The notes under the pieces: model-generated
Told to the model about the DNA's origin: nothing
The model's input: the letters and a program-made list of their open reading frames with translations, nothing else
Databases searched by the model: none
DNA from: Nostocales cyanobacterium
GTDB lineage: Bacteria; Cyanobacteriota; Cyanobacteriia; Cyanobacteriales; Nostocaceae
Length of the DNA: 42,769 bases
NCBI GenBank assembly: GCA_004292695.1
Contig: RDXV01000022.1
Span: forward strand, 1 to 42,769
Reading direction: 5' to 3'
Part shown: positions 16,673 to 24,838 of the stretch, in pieces
How the letters are laid out: each line of letters opens with the position of its first letter
How positions within the stretch are numbered: the stretch's first letter is position 1
Made by a program: the position numbers and the translations under genes

Positions 16673-18799
16673 TTATTGATAATAAGCCTCTAAAATATTG
16701 TATGCTGCATTTAATAATCTTATCTTTTCCTGAGCTTGTTTGTACATTAGTGGTTGATTGATAAACAAATCGGGATGCCATTTTTTGACTAATTTTTTAT
16801 AAGTTTCCTTCACATCTGAAAATGATGCACTAGGTTGTAAACCTAAAATTTGGTAAGCATTATTAACTCTATCTTTTTCCGCTTGACTTACTTGCTCTTT
16901 ATCCACAGAATTAATATTAGCTTTAATTGCTGCTATTTCCTCATCAATTTCCCAATTTAAAAATTTTGCCTCTAACTCTGCGGTGTTAAGTGATTTCACT
17001 TTTGGAGTAGTAACTTTTTGATTTGATGTTTCTTGTTCTCTTTCTGTTGGATAAGATGATGTTTGATTATTTACTGATTGATTATTTACAGTGTGATTAA
17101 TTTCTATTTGGGGTGGATATGGAGTTTTAATATTAAACTTATTTAACTCTTGTGATAATTGATATAAAGCATTTTGTAAATCGGATAAATATGTCCTTTT
17201 ATTCTTAATTTCTTGAGGTTCTTGTTCAGGTTGAAAATCAATTACTTTTTGATTCTTATATTCACATTCATCTACAATTGATAAACATTGAATACTAAAC
17301 TGTGATAAACATTTTTCAGCAGTAGTTATGCAAATTTTAGCAACTTCTTGATGATAAGTATTTTGAGATGTATCTCCATTGTTTCGGACATTTTTATTTA
17401 ACAAATAAGAAATACTACCCACCACAGCAGCACCTACAGGACCACCTAATAACCAACCTACACCAGTACCTACAGCTATTGAACCAGTTTCTAGTAATTC
17501 ATTGTTATTATTAATATTAATATTAGGTTTTGGTGGTAGATTTAATTCAGGGATATTAGGGAAAGGAAGTTTTAAATCTTCTGGTCTTTCTGCTTGGAAA
17601 AATTCATAACTTTGATATAACCATTTCATCACAGATAACTGTAGTTTGTTTAAATCTTTTTTGAAAGTCCCAATTTGCCAAGATGTAAAATTATTTTCTG
17701 CTAATGCTACAGCAAGATCACCTTGATATTTAGTTAATAAATTAGATAATTCTAGCCATGATCTTAATTCACGAATACTATCTTGAAAACCGTTACTAAT
17801 TAAAGATTTAGCTTTTTGTTTAATTTCTACTTTCGTCTTTTCTTTATCATCATAAGTCTTAATTTCCTGGGTGATATTAGTGATTTTATCAACTAATAAG
17901 AGTTGAATTTTATTAGCAATTACTTCTAATCTGGGTAAACAAACATCACCATAATTTTGCTGTAAAATTCCTACAATATGCTGTAAAGCAGTTTCAAAAT
18001 TGCTCAAACCACTTCTATTCACCAATTCCAGATCATTTTTTAATCTTCCTCGTAAAGCAGGTAAAGCATCTACTCTATATAAATTACTAAAACCGGGAGG
18101 TAAATTAGCCCGGAAACTTTCAGCTACAAATAATAAACGATGATAAACTTGTTTTTGTTCTTCCGGTTCAAGTAAGTTTAAAAAATTAACAACAAAAATA
18201 ACGCTTTTAATTTCCCTTGCTAATAACCAGTCTCGTAAATTTTCCCGTTCACCTAAAGTCATTAATTTCCGCGCATCTAATAACTGAATTACTAAATCTG
18301 CACTTAATAACTGATTTTGTACTAAATTATCTTGTGTTTCTCGATCATTAGTTCCTGGTAAGTCAATTAATTCTACATTTCTTTCTAAAAAAGAATGGGG
18401 ACAAAAAACTTCAACAGATTTTATATCTTTTCGCATCTGTCTGTTATTATCTAAAATAGCAAATTTCTCTAATATTTTTGTCCCATCACGGTATATTTCT
18501 GTCCCATCTGTTAGTAAGATTCTAGTGCGGAGAGTTGTACCATATTTAACAGTAATTGCTGCCCCAGTTGTAGGAATTAAATCAATGGGTAAAGTGCGAT
18601 TTCCCAACATTGCATTTAACAAAGTTGATTTACCATAATTAAATGGTGCAAATACGGCAATTTGAAAATTAGGATTTTCTAAATAATTACTAACGGTAAT
18701 TACATCTTGATATAATGCTGATTCTTCAGGTAATTCTACTAATTGACAAGACGATTTAAGATGATTAGTTAGTTGAATAAAATTGTGTTTTTGGAACAT
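16673..18799 (-). CDS. Dynamin-like GTPase fused to a C-terminal DnaJ (J) domain
   Basis: This 708-residue protein joins two modules rarely seen together. The N-terminal dynamin-type GTPase has a P-loop FAPFNYGKSTLLNAMLG (~58-74, first Gly replaced by Ala), switch threonines PTTGAAITVKYG, G3 IDLPGTND, and a weak G4 (FVVNFLNLL, with Asn where Asp is expected). A long helical middle follows, with a Gly-rich hydrophobic hairpin at ~435-465 (TGVGWLLGGPVGAAVVG) that could be a membrane paddle. The last ~65 residues are a J domain (YQILGLQPSASFSDVKETYK, HPD at ~673). I placed the start at 18799 (MFQKHNFIQL); the 32 upstream in-frame codons are read from the MITE-like repeat at 18825-18923. It follows the BDLP gene on the same strand, suggesting a dynamin pair. 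Confidence 0.85.
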   Translation of the reverse strand: MFQKHNFIQLTNHLKSSCQLVELPEESALYQDVITVSNYLENPNFQIAVFAPFNYGKSTLLNAMLGNRTLPIDLIPTTGAAITVKYGTTLRTRILLTDGTEIYRDGTKILEKFAILDNNRQMRKDIKSVEVFCPHSFLERNVELIDLPGTNDRETQDNLVQNQLLSADLVIQLLDARKLMTLGERENLRDWLLAREIKSVIFVVNFLNLLEPEEQKQVYHRLLFVAESFRANLPPGFSNLYRVDALPALRGRLKNDLELVNRSGLSNFETALQHIVGILQQNYGDVCLPRLEVIANKIQLLLVDKITNITQEIKTYDDKEKTKVEIKQKAKSLISNGFQDSIRELRSWLELSNLLTKYQGDLAVALAENNFTSWQIGTFKKDLNKLQLSVMKWLYQSYEFFQAERPEDLKLPFPNIPELNLPPKPNININNNNELLETGSIAVGTGVGWLLGGPVGAAVVGSISYLLNKNVRNNGDTSQNTYHQEVAKICITTAEKCLSQFSIQCLSIVDECEYKNQKVIDFQPEQEPQEIKNKRTYLSDLQNALYQLSQELNKFNIKTPYPPQIEINHTVNNQSVNNQTSSYPTEREQETSNQKVTTPKVKSLNTAELEAKFLNWEIDEEIAAIKANINSVDKEQVSQAEKDRVNNAYQILGLQPSASFSDVKETYKKLVKKWHPDLFINQPLMYKQAQEKIRLLNAAYNILEAYYQ

Positions 18800-18824
18800 A
18801 ATTTTTGATTTAATGTTTAATTCC

Positions 18825-18923
18825 CTCGTTCCCATACTCTGTATAGGAATGAGTGTATAAGGCTCTGCCTTTGATTGAGTCAGAGACTCTATCAAGGCAT
18901 TCCTAGTCTGAGACTAGGAACGA
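18825..18923. repeat. MITE-like element, TCTCGTTCCC family (copy 2, inverted)
   Basis: This 99-bp element is the reverse-complement relative of 13236-13342. It has CTCGTTCC / GGAACGA ends, terminal hairpins (CCCATACTCTGTATAGG and CCTAGTCTGAGACTAGG) and a middle hairpin around GGCTCTGCC...AGAGTC. It fills the gap between the two dynamin genes and is read in frame as a spurious N-terminal extension of the J-domain dynamin. Confidence 0.8.
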
Positions 18924-18938
18924 TAATTACGAGAATTA

Positions 18939-21020
18939 TTAACCGTATTCAGCTAATAGATTACTATATGTAGATTCGATTTTTTGCATCTGTTCCATAA
19001 TGGTATCCTGCAAGGTTTGAAAACGTTTAAATTCAGTTTCTCGATTAATTTCTCGGTTTTCCTTTTGTTGAAGAAGATTATCTAATTCAGCCTTACGCGA
19101 ATTGATATCATCATTAATTCTGAAAGTAACTTCTCTTTCGTAGGCATCAAAGCATTCTTTTACTGCATCATAAACAGTTTTCGATTGTTCATTTGCAAGT
19201 TGTGGTAGATGTTTAATTAACTCTTTTTTTGCAGTTTTTACTAATTCTTTTCTAGCTTGATCAGCTTGTAAAATTCCTACACCTAAACCTAAAAGTGCAA
19301 AACCAATCGGACCCAAGAAAACCCCTGTTACTGCTGTCATGATTCCACCAATCCCAATGACAGTAAAATAGTTTAATAGGATATTTTTCCAATCAAAACC
19401 AGCACCGGCTAAAGCTACACCGGCTAAATTACCTCTTGATAAAGATAGTAAACCCATTGCCCATTTTGCCCAGGTGGGTGAGTTATCATTTTCTTGATTA
19501 TTATTGGCGTTAACTTTGACTTTTTTACCTGTTAATTTTTCGGTAATTTGATTGGTGACTTGACTATAGGAAGCACCATAATGAGCAGCAGAAAGAGATA
19601 GTTCTCTAAAGGCACTATTAATTTCTTTTTCTGCGGTTAAAGTCCAAGCAGAAAATTTGTCTGTGATATATTCTTCAAAGGATTTTTGTAATGCTTCGTT
19701 GAATTCTGCTCTTTTTCCACTTCTGAGAAAATCCAAGATATGCAAATCTGGTTGATAACGTAGGAAATCATTCTCAAAGGTATTACCTAAGTCTAAAACA
19801 TAACTGCGAAAAGATTCTGATACTTGTCTTGCTTGGGTATCTCTAGTGTTGAGAATTTCTTGTTGGAATTGATCTCTAATGTTATTGAGTTTATTAAATT
19901 CCGGTTCTACTGAATCAATTCTTGCTTTTAATTCTGCTACATCTTGATCCAATAAAGGAATACGTCTTTCTATTGCTTCACGGGTATTATTAATAGTTTG
20001 TCTGGCTAAAATCCTGACTTGACGTAATTCCGAGATCGCCCTTTCCCTGGTTAAAAAGTTATTCAATGCTCCCATAAACCCAGGAAACCCAGTTTCACTT
20101 AAATCAGCTTGGGGATTTTTGAGTCGCTTTCTTAGTGCTTTAATTGAGGAAATTTCAAACACGCGCTCTTCATAAATATCTTGTCCATCTAGATAACAAT
20201 ATTCTCCTAAATTGGCTTTAAATACCTGTCTTAATCTCTCCTCTGCTGCTTGCAATTCCTCAATATCATCAGGATCAATTAATGATTCTTTCACCTGATC
20301 CCAAGCATTAATTAAGAAGAAAACCGATAACCCACGACCTTTAATGTAATTCTCTAAGTATCTTCTTTCCCCTAAAGTACAAGGTTGAGAAGCTCTCATT
20401 ACAAACAAAATTGCATGACAATTATTCAGATATCCTAAAGACAACTCATTCCTAGCTTCTGTATCATTTAACCCTGGACTATCAACAATTTCAATACCTT
20501 TCTCTAACAAAGTTAAAGGATATTCTACAACTGCATAATCAACATCAGGAAATGCTTGTTTCTTCTCCTGTTCTAATTTTTTAGCTTCTGCTGGATCAAT
20601 AGTGTATTCTTTTTTAAAACTTTGAAAATCTAACTTTTGTGGTTCTTTACCATCATTAAAATGAATAGTAACTTGCTTTTCTGCTCCATACTTTAAGACA
20701 GTTAATACCGCTGTACAAGGATTAACGTCACTGGGTAATAAATTCTCACCAATTAAGGCATTTAAAAACGTACTTTTACCTCGTTTCATATCACCTAAAA
20801 CCAACAATCTAAATACACCTTGGCTCAGGTTTTTACTGGCATTGCCCACATCTTCAATATCCCGTGATAAACTTAATTTACCCGAAGAATTATCACCTAC
20901 TAATTCAGCTTGATTGATTGTATCGGCAATCTTGCTTAAATAATCGGCAATTTCTGATTTAGCTTGAGAAACTTTTTCTAAATCATTGATAAACTGATCA
21001 GTGTCAATTTGATAAACCAT
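18939..21020 (-). CDS. Bacterial dynamin-like protein, ortholog of Nostoc punctiforme BDLP
   Basis: The 693-residue product has the same length as Nostoc punctiforme BDLP and aligns along its whole length from memory of that protein. It shows the P-loop LGDMKRGKSTFLNALIG with Lys82, the switch-1 region NPCTAVLTVLKYG, G3 DSPGLND, and G4-like INAWDQ. Neck and trunk helices follow (~330-520), then a hydrophobic paddle (~555-610, LNYFTVIGIGGIMTAVTGVF, LGPIGFALLGLGVG). Trunk and C-terminal coiled coil return to the GTPase base. The family binds membranes in a GTP-dependent way and polymerises into a tube coat; cellular role is still unclear (membrane repair, thylakoid or envelope remodelling). It lies between a small membrane-protein gene (22 bp upstream) and a second dynamin downstream. 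Confidence 0.96.
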   Translation of the reverse strand: MVYQIDTDQFINDLEKVSQAKSEIADYLSKIADTINQAELVGDNSSGKLSLSRDIEDVGNASKNLSQGVFRLLVLGDMKRGKSTFLNALIGENLLPSDVNPCTAVLTVLKYGAEKQVTIHFNDGKEPQKLDFQSFKKEYTIDPAEAKKLEQEKKQAFPDVDYAVVEYPLTLLEKGIEIVDSPGLNDTEARNELSLGYLNNCHAILFVMRASQPCTLGERRYLENYIKGRGLSVFFLINAWDQVKESLIDPDDIEELQAAEERLRQVFKANLGEYCYLDGQDIYEERVFEISSIKALRKRLKNPQADLSETGFPGFMGALNNFLTRERAISELRQVRILARQTINNTREAIERRIPLLDQDVAELKARIDSVEPEFNKLNNIRDQFQQEILNTRDTQARQVSESFRSYVLDLGNTFENDFLRYQPDLHILDFLRSGKRAEFNEALQKSFEEYITDKFSAWTLTAEKEINSAFRELSLSAAHYGASYSQVTNQITEKLTGKKVKVNANNNQENDNSPTWAKWAMGLLSLSRGNLAGVALAGAGFDWKNILLNYFTVIGIGGIMTAVTGVFLGPIGFALLGLGVGILQADQARKELVKTAKKELIKHLPQLANEQSKTVYDAVKECFDAYEREVTFRINDDINSRKAELDNLLQQKENREINRETEFKRFQTLQDTIMEQMQKIESTYSNLLAEYG

Positions 21021-21042
21021 GATGATAATACCCTAATTTTTC

Positions 21043-21348
21043 CTACTTAATGTTTTTAAATTTAGATTCTAAGAAAAGTTTGTACATCAAGAAAGCTAAT
21101 GCTCCAAAAATCACAATGCTAACTAAAGCAGAAGCAATGCGAATAGCAACAACAGTTAACACAAAAAGTCCAAAAAGTTTAGCACCAAAAATAACTTTTC
21201 TTAACCAAGGTTTTTGGGTGTTTTCTGGTTGGTGTTTGCGAGTTTCATAAAATGGTACTTTCTCAATATTCATCATATTTTCTATTTCTCGCAGACGTTG
21301 TTCTACTCGGTTTTGCATTTCTCGATTGTGTTTATCTGGTGATTTCAT
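21043..21348 (-). CDS. Small membrane protein upstream of the BDLP gene
   Basis: I do not recognise this 101-residue protein. Residues 1-50 are charged and likely helical (EMQNRVEQRLREIENMMNIE). Residues ~52-95 are two closely spaced hydrophobic stretches (KLFGLFVLTVVAIRIASALV and IVIFGALAFLMYKLFL) ending in a basic tail. It starts the minus-strand run whose next gene, BDLP, begins 22 bp downstream, so it is likely cotranscribed with it. A membrane partner or adaptor for the dynamin is a reasonable inference from position only. Confidence 0.7.
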   Translation of the reverse strand: MKSPDKHNREMQNRVEQRLREIENMMNIEKVPFYETRKHQPENTQKPWLRKVIFGAKLFGLFVLTVVAIRIASALVSIVIFGALAFLMYKLFLESKFKNIK

Positions 21349-21723
21349 TTGATGTCACCTCATTGACTTAGTTATCTGTAAATTAACTACTTTTAATTTT
21401 AGCAATAAAATGTCAGAATATACAGCAGTTGCCGATAACATGAGGTACAAATTTTCATCACAAAGCCTGACCCCAAAATAATTTTCAAGCTGAAAGCTGA
21501 ACGCTGCTGTATTTGATGTGATGTTAATTTTGATAGTTCTCATATCTGTGAGTCTAGAAACATCACCCCTGTGAATAATTTATACATTCTTTTTGATTCA
21601 ACATTTTCTAGCTATTTTTCGGAAATAGTGAATAAATTTATCAGCAGGGAGAATATAAAAGATTGTGAATATATTCATCTGTACGGCAAAATTTGATAGT
21701 GAAGAACGCAGGTAAATTGAGAT
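21349..21723. other. Divergent intergenic region dynamin run / cysK
   Basis: This 375-bp gap holds a 91-bp MITE-like repeat (21421-21511) and the divergent promoters. I see no real gene; the short minus-strand frame at 21355-21543 reads through the repeat. Confidence 0.6.
21421..21511. repeat. MITE-like palindromic repeat, TACAGCAG family (copy 2)
   Basis: The 91-bp element starts TACAGCAG, ends CTGCTGTA and shares its interior (GAGGTACAAATTTT, TCACAAA, CCAAAA, AAGCTGAAAGCTGA) with the element at 6188-6292. Confidence 0.75.
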
Positions 21724-22698
21724 ATGGATATCAAACAAGGATTTGTTGGCACTATTGGTAACACACCAATGATTCGCTTAAATAGCTTTAGCGAGGAAAC
21801 TGGATGTGAAATTTTAGCGAAAGCAGAATTTCTCAATCCTGGTGGTTCTGTCAAAGATCGTGCAGCACTGTACATCATTGAAGATGCAGAAAAAAAAGGT
21901 TTACTCAAACCTGGTGGTACTGTAGTTGAAGGAACTGCGGGTAATACAGGCATAGGATTAGCGCATATCTGCAATGCTAAAGGTTATAAATGTCTGATTA
22001 TTATTCCCAATACCCAATCACAGGAGAAAATAGACGCACTAACAACCTTGGGGGCGGAAGTTCGTCCAGTACCCGCTGTACCCTACAAAGATCCTAACAA
22101 CTACGTTAAATTATCTGGTAGAATTGCCGCAGAGATGGAAAACGCAATCTGGGCAAATCAATTTGATAATTTAGCAAACCGTCAAGCCCATTACGAAACC
22201 ACTGGTGAAGAAATTTGGCGACAAACAGGAGGTAAAATAGATGGTTGGGTGGCCGCAACCGGTACGGGAGGAACTTTTGCAGGAGTAGCAATGTGTTTGA
22301 AGGAAAAAAACCCAAATGTTAAATGTGCGGTTGCTGATCCAATGGGTAGCGGTTTATATAGCTATGTGAAAACTGGCGAAATTAAAATAGAAGGTAGTTC
22401 AATTACCGAAGGAATTGGTAATAGTAGAATTACCGCTAATATGGAAGGCGCACCCATTGATGATGCCATTCAAATTAATGATCAAGAAGCGTTAAGAGTG
22501 GTTTATCAACTATTAAGAAAAGATGGTTTATTAATGGGTGGCTCAACAGGAATTAATGTTGGTGCTGCGGTAGCTTTAGCTAAACAGTTGGGTCCAGGAC
22601 ATACTATTGTGACTATTCTTTGTGATAGTGGTTCTCGCTATCAATCACGGATATTTAATCAGGAATGGTTAGCTAGTAAGGGTTTGTCTGTTAGTTAA
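21724..22698 (+). CDS. cysK: Cysteine synthase (O-acetylserine sulfhydrylase)
   Basis: This 324-residue PLP enzyme makes cysteine from O-acetylserine and sulfide. PLP binds Lys44 in [10 protein letters not shown]; the substrate loop is [10 protein letters not shown] (Ala where CysK usually has Ser), the phosphate loop is TGTGGTFAG, and the C-terminal motif is [11 protein letters not shown] followed by [14 protein letters not shown]. The T-A-G-N-T variant and the sequence [27 protein letters not shown] are typical of a distinct CysK-like branch that cyanobacteria carry beside classical CysK, so the exact acyl donor could differ. It starts a plus-strand run of sulfur/redox genes, separated from the next gene by a palindromic repeat. 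Confidence 0.93.
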   Translation: MDIKQGFVGTIGNTPMIRLNSFSEETGCEILAKAEFLNPGGSVKDRAALYIIEDAEKKGLLKPGGTVVEGTAGNTGIGLAHICNAKGYKCLIIIPNTQSQEKIDALTTLGAEVRPVPAVPYKDPNNYVKLSGRIAAEMENAIWANQFDNLANRQAHYETTGEEIWRQTGGKIDGWVAATGTGGTFAGVAMCLKEKNPNVKCAVADPMGSGLYSYVKTGEIKIEGSSITEGIGNSRITANMEGAPIDDAIQINDQEALRVVYQLLRKDGLLMGGSTGINVGAAVALAKQLGPGHTIVTILCDSGSRYQSRIFNQEWLASKGLSVS

Positions 22699-22792
22699 GT
22701 ATTCAGTCGTCAGCTATCGGCTTTCAGCTTTCAGCAAGAGATAAGAAAAGCATTAATAAGCTGACTACTGATTACTGATAGCTGAATACTTA
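22696..22792. repeat. Palindromic repeat with TAAGTATTCAG ends
   Basis: Perfect 11-bp terminal inverted repeats (TAAGTATTCAG 22696-22706; CTGAATACTTA 22782-22792) flank an interior rich in AGCTGA/TCAGCT motifs resembling those of the TACAGCAG family. The left end overlaps the cysK stop codon (22696-22698). Short TCTAACA/TCTAAAA heptamers follow at 22800-22830. Confidence 0.75.
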
Positions 22793-22831
22793 CCAAAAAT
22801 CCAAAATCTAAAATCTAACATCTAACATCTT

Positions 22832-23605
22832 ATGAATCCCTACAATATTTTTTCTCAAACTAAACTGCAATGTGTGAATGATGGCACTATCAAACCATTA
22901 TTAGAAAATTGTGAAAATGCCTCCAAAATTCTTGTTTTAGTGCTACCACAACTTGGTGATTTTGATAGCTTAGAATATGCTTGGTGGTTACAGCGAGAAA
23001 ATCAAAAGTTAGTAAATAAAAAAATTACTGTTCGTGCAGTGGGAATTGGTAATGTTACTTCTGGTAAAAAGTTCTGTGAATATACAGGTTTTCTCTCAGA
23101 AAATTTATTTGTTGCTGAAAATGTCGAATTACATCAAAAACTAAATCTCTATCCAGGTTTAAAAGTTTCCTTACCTGTACTTTCCAGATCACAAAAAGCA
23201 TGGTTAAATTTATTGTTAATGTGTGCAGGTATTGGTAGTCCGGGAACTTTAAAAGAAGTGTTTCGTGGATATAAAGGAGATAAAACAGCACCTCAACTTT
23301 TTGACGATGAGGAAATAATTCAAGGTACACCTATTCCAGAGTTTCAAGGTTCATTTTTTAAATTAGCAGGAGGTGGTGGTTTTCAAAGACCTTTTGAATT
23401 AGCTACTCTACGACTAAAAAATATGGTAGAGGTATTAACAAATTGGTCAATTTATGTTCCTAATTCTGCTTACATAACCCAACGTGGTGGCACATTTTTA
23501 TTTAATTCTCAAGGTGAATTACTTTATGAACATAGAGATCCAGGAATTTTAGGTTTTGCTGCTAATATGAGTCAACCTCTATCTTTTTTAAACAGTGATA
23601 ACTGA
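22832..23605 (+). CDS. AhpC/TSA_2-type peroxiredoxin-like protein
   Basis: This 257-residue protein matches the AhpC-TSA_2 (PRXL2/FAM213-like) thioredoxin-fold family. It shows VLVLPQLGDFDSLEYAWWL, the beta-strand VRAVGIGNVTSGKKFCEYTG and the later FKLAGGGGFQRPFELATLRLKN and GGTFLFNSQGELLYEHRDPG. The position of the peroxidatic Cys of true peroxiredoxins (after the first strand) is not a CxxC here, so peroxidase activity is doubtful; Cys near residue 78 (KKFCEYTGF) is a candidate redox residue. It ends 8 bp before the 2Fe-2S ferredoxin gene, with which it probably forms an operon. Function unknown beyond the fold. Confidence 0.8.
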   Translation: MNPYNIFSQTKLQCVNDGTIKPLLENCENASKILVLVLPQLGDFDSLEYAWWLQRENQKLVNKKITVRAVGIGNVTSGKKFCEYTGFLSENLFVAENVELHQKLNLYPGLKVSLPVLSRSQKAWLNLLLMCAGIGSPGTLKEVFRGYKGDKTAPQLFDDEEIIQGTPIPEFQGSFFKLAGGGGFQRPFELATLRLKNMVEVLTNWSIYVPNSAYITQRGGTFLFNSQGELLYEHRDPGILGFAANMSQPLSFLNSDN

Positions 23606-23613
23606 TAACTGAA

Positions 23614-23928
23614 ATGCTAAATCTACCAACGGAAGATCAAGTAGAATTTACTAAATGTGTGCAAATTTGCCAACATCGTAGTTGTAGGAAACAAGGTGCA
23701 GTAGCAGTTTTAGCTGCTTTTCAGGCTTTACCAGTCGAAGATGTAAAAATTATGGCTAGTGGTTGTTTAGGACAGTGTGGTAATGGTCCAATGGTGTTAG
23801 TTTTACCTGAGATGGTTTGGTATTCTCACGTTTTACCTCTGGAAGTGCAAATACTTGTAGAAAAACATTTATTAGGTGGCCAAATAGTTACAAAGATGCT
23901 TTATCATCGTTTTCATGCTCAGAAATAA
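23614..23928 (+). CDS. Thioredoxin-like [2Fe-2S] ferredoxin domain protein
   Basis: This 104-residue protein has a thioredoxin-fold ferredoxin pattern: Cys19 and Cys24 (ICQHRSCRKQGA) and Cys51-x3-Cys55 (SGCLGQCGNGPMV), as in NuoE/Shethna-type [2Fe-2S] domains. Cys15 is an extra. The whole protein is one domain. It is translated just 8 bp after the peroxiredoxin-like gene, and the pair suggests electron delivery to or sensing by that protein, which is inference. Cluster ligands are all present. Confidence 0.87.
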   Translation: MLNLPTEDQVEFTKCVQICQHRSCRKQGAVAVLAAFQALPVEDVKIMASGCLGQCGNGPMVLVLPEMVWYSHVLPLEVQILVEKHLLGGQIVTKMLYHRFHAQK

Positions 23929-23982
23929 CGCTGATGCAACAATCTCATAACACTGCACCTTGTTCACTGAGTGAGGAATATG

Positions 23983-24693
23983 ATGGACATTCAGCAGCTA
24001 CGCCAAAATTTAAAACTGACATGGTTAAACTACTATCAAGAAAATATTTCTTGGCTGGTAAAAATGCAAATTTGGCACTCTTACGATGGTGTGAGAAGAC
24101 CTTTGTCTGGTTACATTTTGGCAACTTTATCTACTTTAGAGCCACAGTTGAAAGAAATTTTACCCTTACTTTTGGAATTAAATAATAATCCCGATCAAAT
24201 AATTGCAGCTTTGGGTTTAAATTTTAATCCTGATCTAGAGTTAGATTTATTAAGTATCGCAAACATCGAAAATATTGAAAACGCAGAAAATTTTACCGCT
24301 AAAAATCAAATTGTTAGTAAACCTTCTGGGAACAACAATTATGAAAAAAGAGGCACAAGACAACATCATGTATCTCAGGTAGAACAAAAACATCAACAAA
24401 TATTCTTGAAAATAGATACCGATGTGAAACAAAAAAATCAATCTGTTTCTGTGGTTACTATTAATAAAGAGATTAATAATTCTGCTATCAAAGAACGAGA
24501 ACTTAGGGTTAAATCGGAAATAAGGCATTCTCCAACTGTAACTAAACAAAGTATTACTACACCAATTCCGATCAAATATCAATTTACAGGTCTTCCCGTT
24601 AAGGAAATTTCCTATATTTCTTCAACAACTAATGCTCGTAGTTTACCTGCTTGGATGGACGAATTTTGTCCAGGAGTGAATAGTTTTCCTTGA
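23983..24693 (+). CDS. DUF5331-like protein of unknown function
   Basis: The 236-residue product has a conserved N-terminal ~85-residue domain (MDIQQLRQNLKLTWLNYYQ, YDGVRRPLSGYILATLSTLEP, DQIIAALGLNFNPDLEL) that I associate with the cyanobacterial DUF5331 family. A poorly conserved, Ser/Thr/Asn- and Lys-rich linker (~95-205) follows, then a short C-terminal motif (SLPAWMDEFCPGV). No membrane segment or catalytic motif is visible. ATG 23983 is preceded by GTGAGG; the frame is open to 23971. It follows the ferredoxin gene by 54 bp. Function unknown. Confidence 0.75.
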   Translation: MDIQQLRQNLKLTWLNYYQENISWLVKMQIWHSYDGVRRPLSGYILATLSTLEPQLKEILPLLLELNNNPDQIIAALGLNFNPDLELDLLSIANIENIENAENFTAKNQIVSKPSGNNNYEKRGTRQHHVSQVEQKHQQIFLKIDTDVKQKNQSVSVVTINKEINNSAIKERELRVKSEIRHSPTVTKQSITTPIPIKYQFTGLPVKEISYISSTTNARSLPAWMDEFCPGVNSFP

Positions 24694-24724
24694 CACTCCA
24701 ATGCTGTTTGGTGAAGAGTTTCCA

Positions 24725-24798
24725 TAGGTTGGTTTAAGCGATAACGCAACTCAAAAAAAGCCTATCAATGTGGGATTTCCTAACGTCAAACCAACCTA
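24725..24798. repeat. Palindromic repeat with TAGGTTGGTTT ends
   Basis: Perfect 11-bp inverted repeats (24725-24735 and 24788-24798) enclose ~52 bp between convergent genes. The TAGGTTGG...CCAACCTA ends recall a widespread cyanobacterial dispersed palindrome. It may terminate both flanking genes. Confidence 0.65.
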
Positions 24799-24838
24799 CA
24801 TCAAAGTATAGAACCTTGACTGACTCCTGATTATTGAT

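Noticed and set aside
23817-24185. Plus-strand 122-codon frame spanning two genes
   Set aside because: Overlaps the ferredoxin and DUF5331-like genes in another frame; those have clear conserved motifs.
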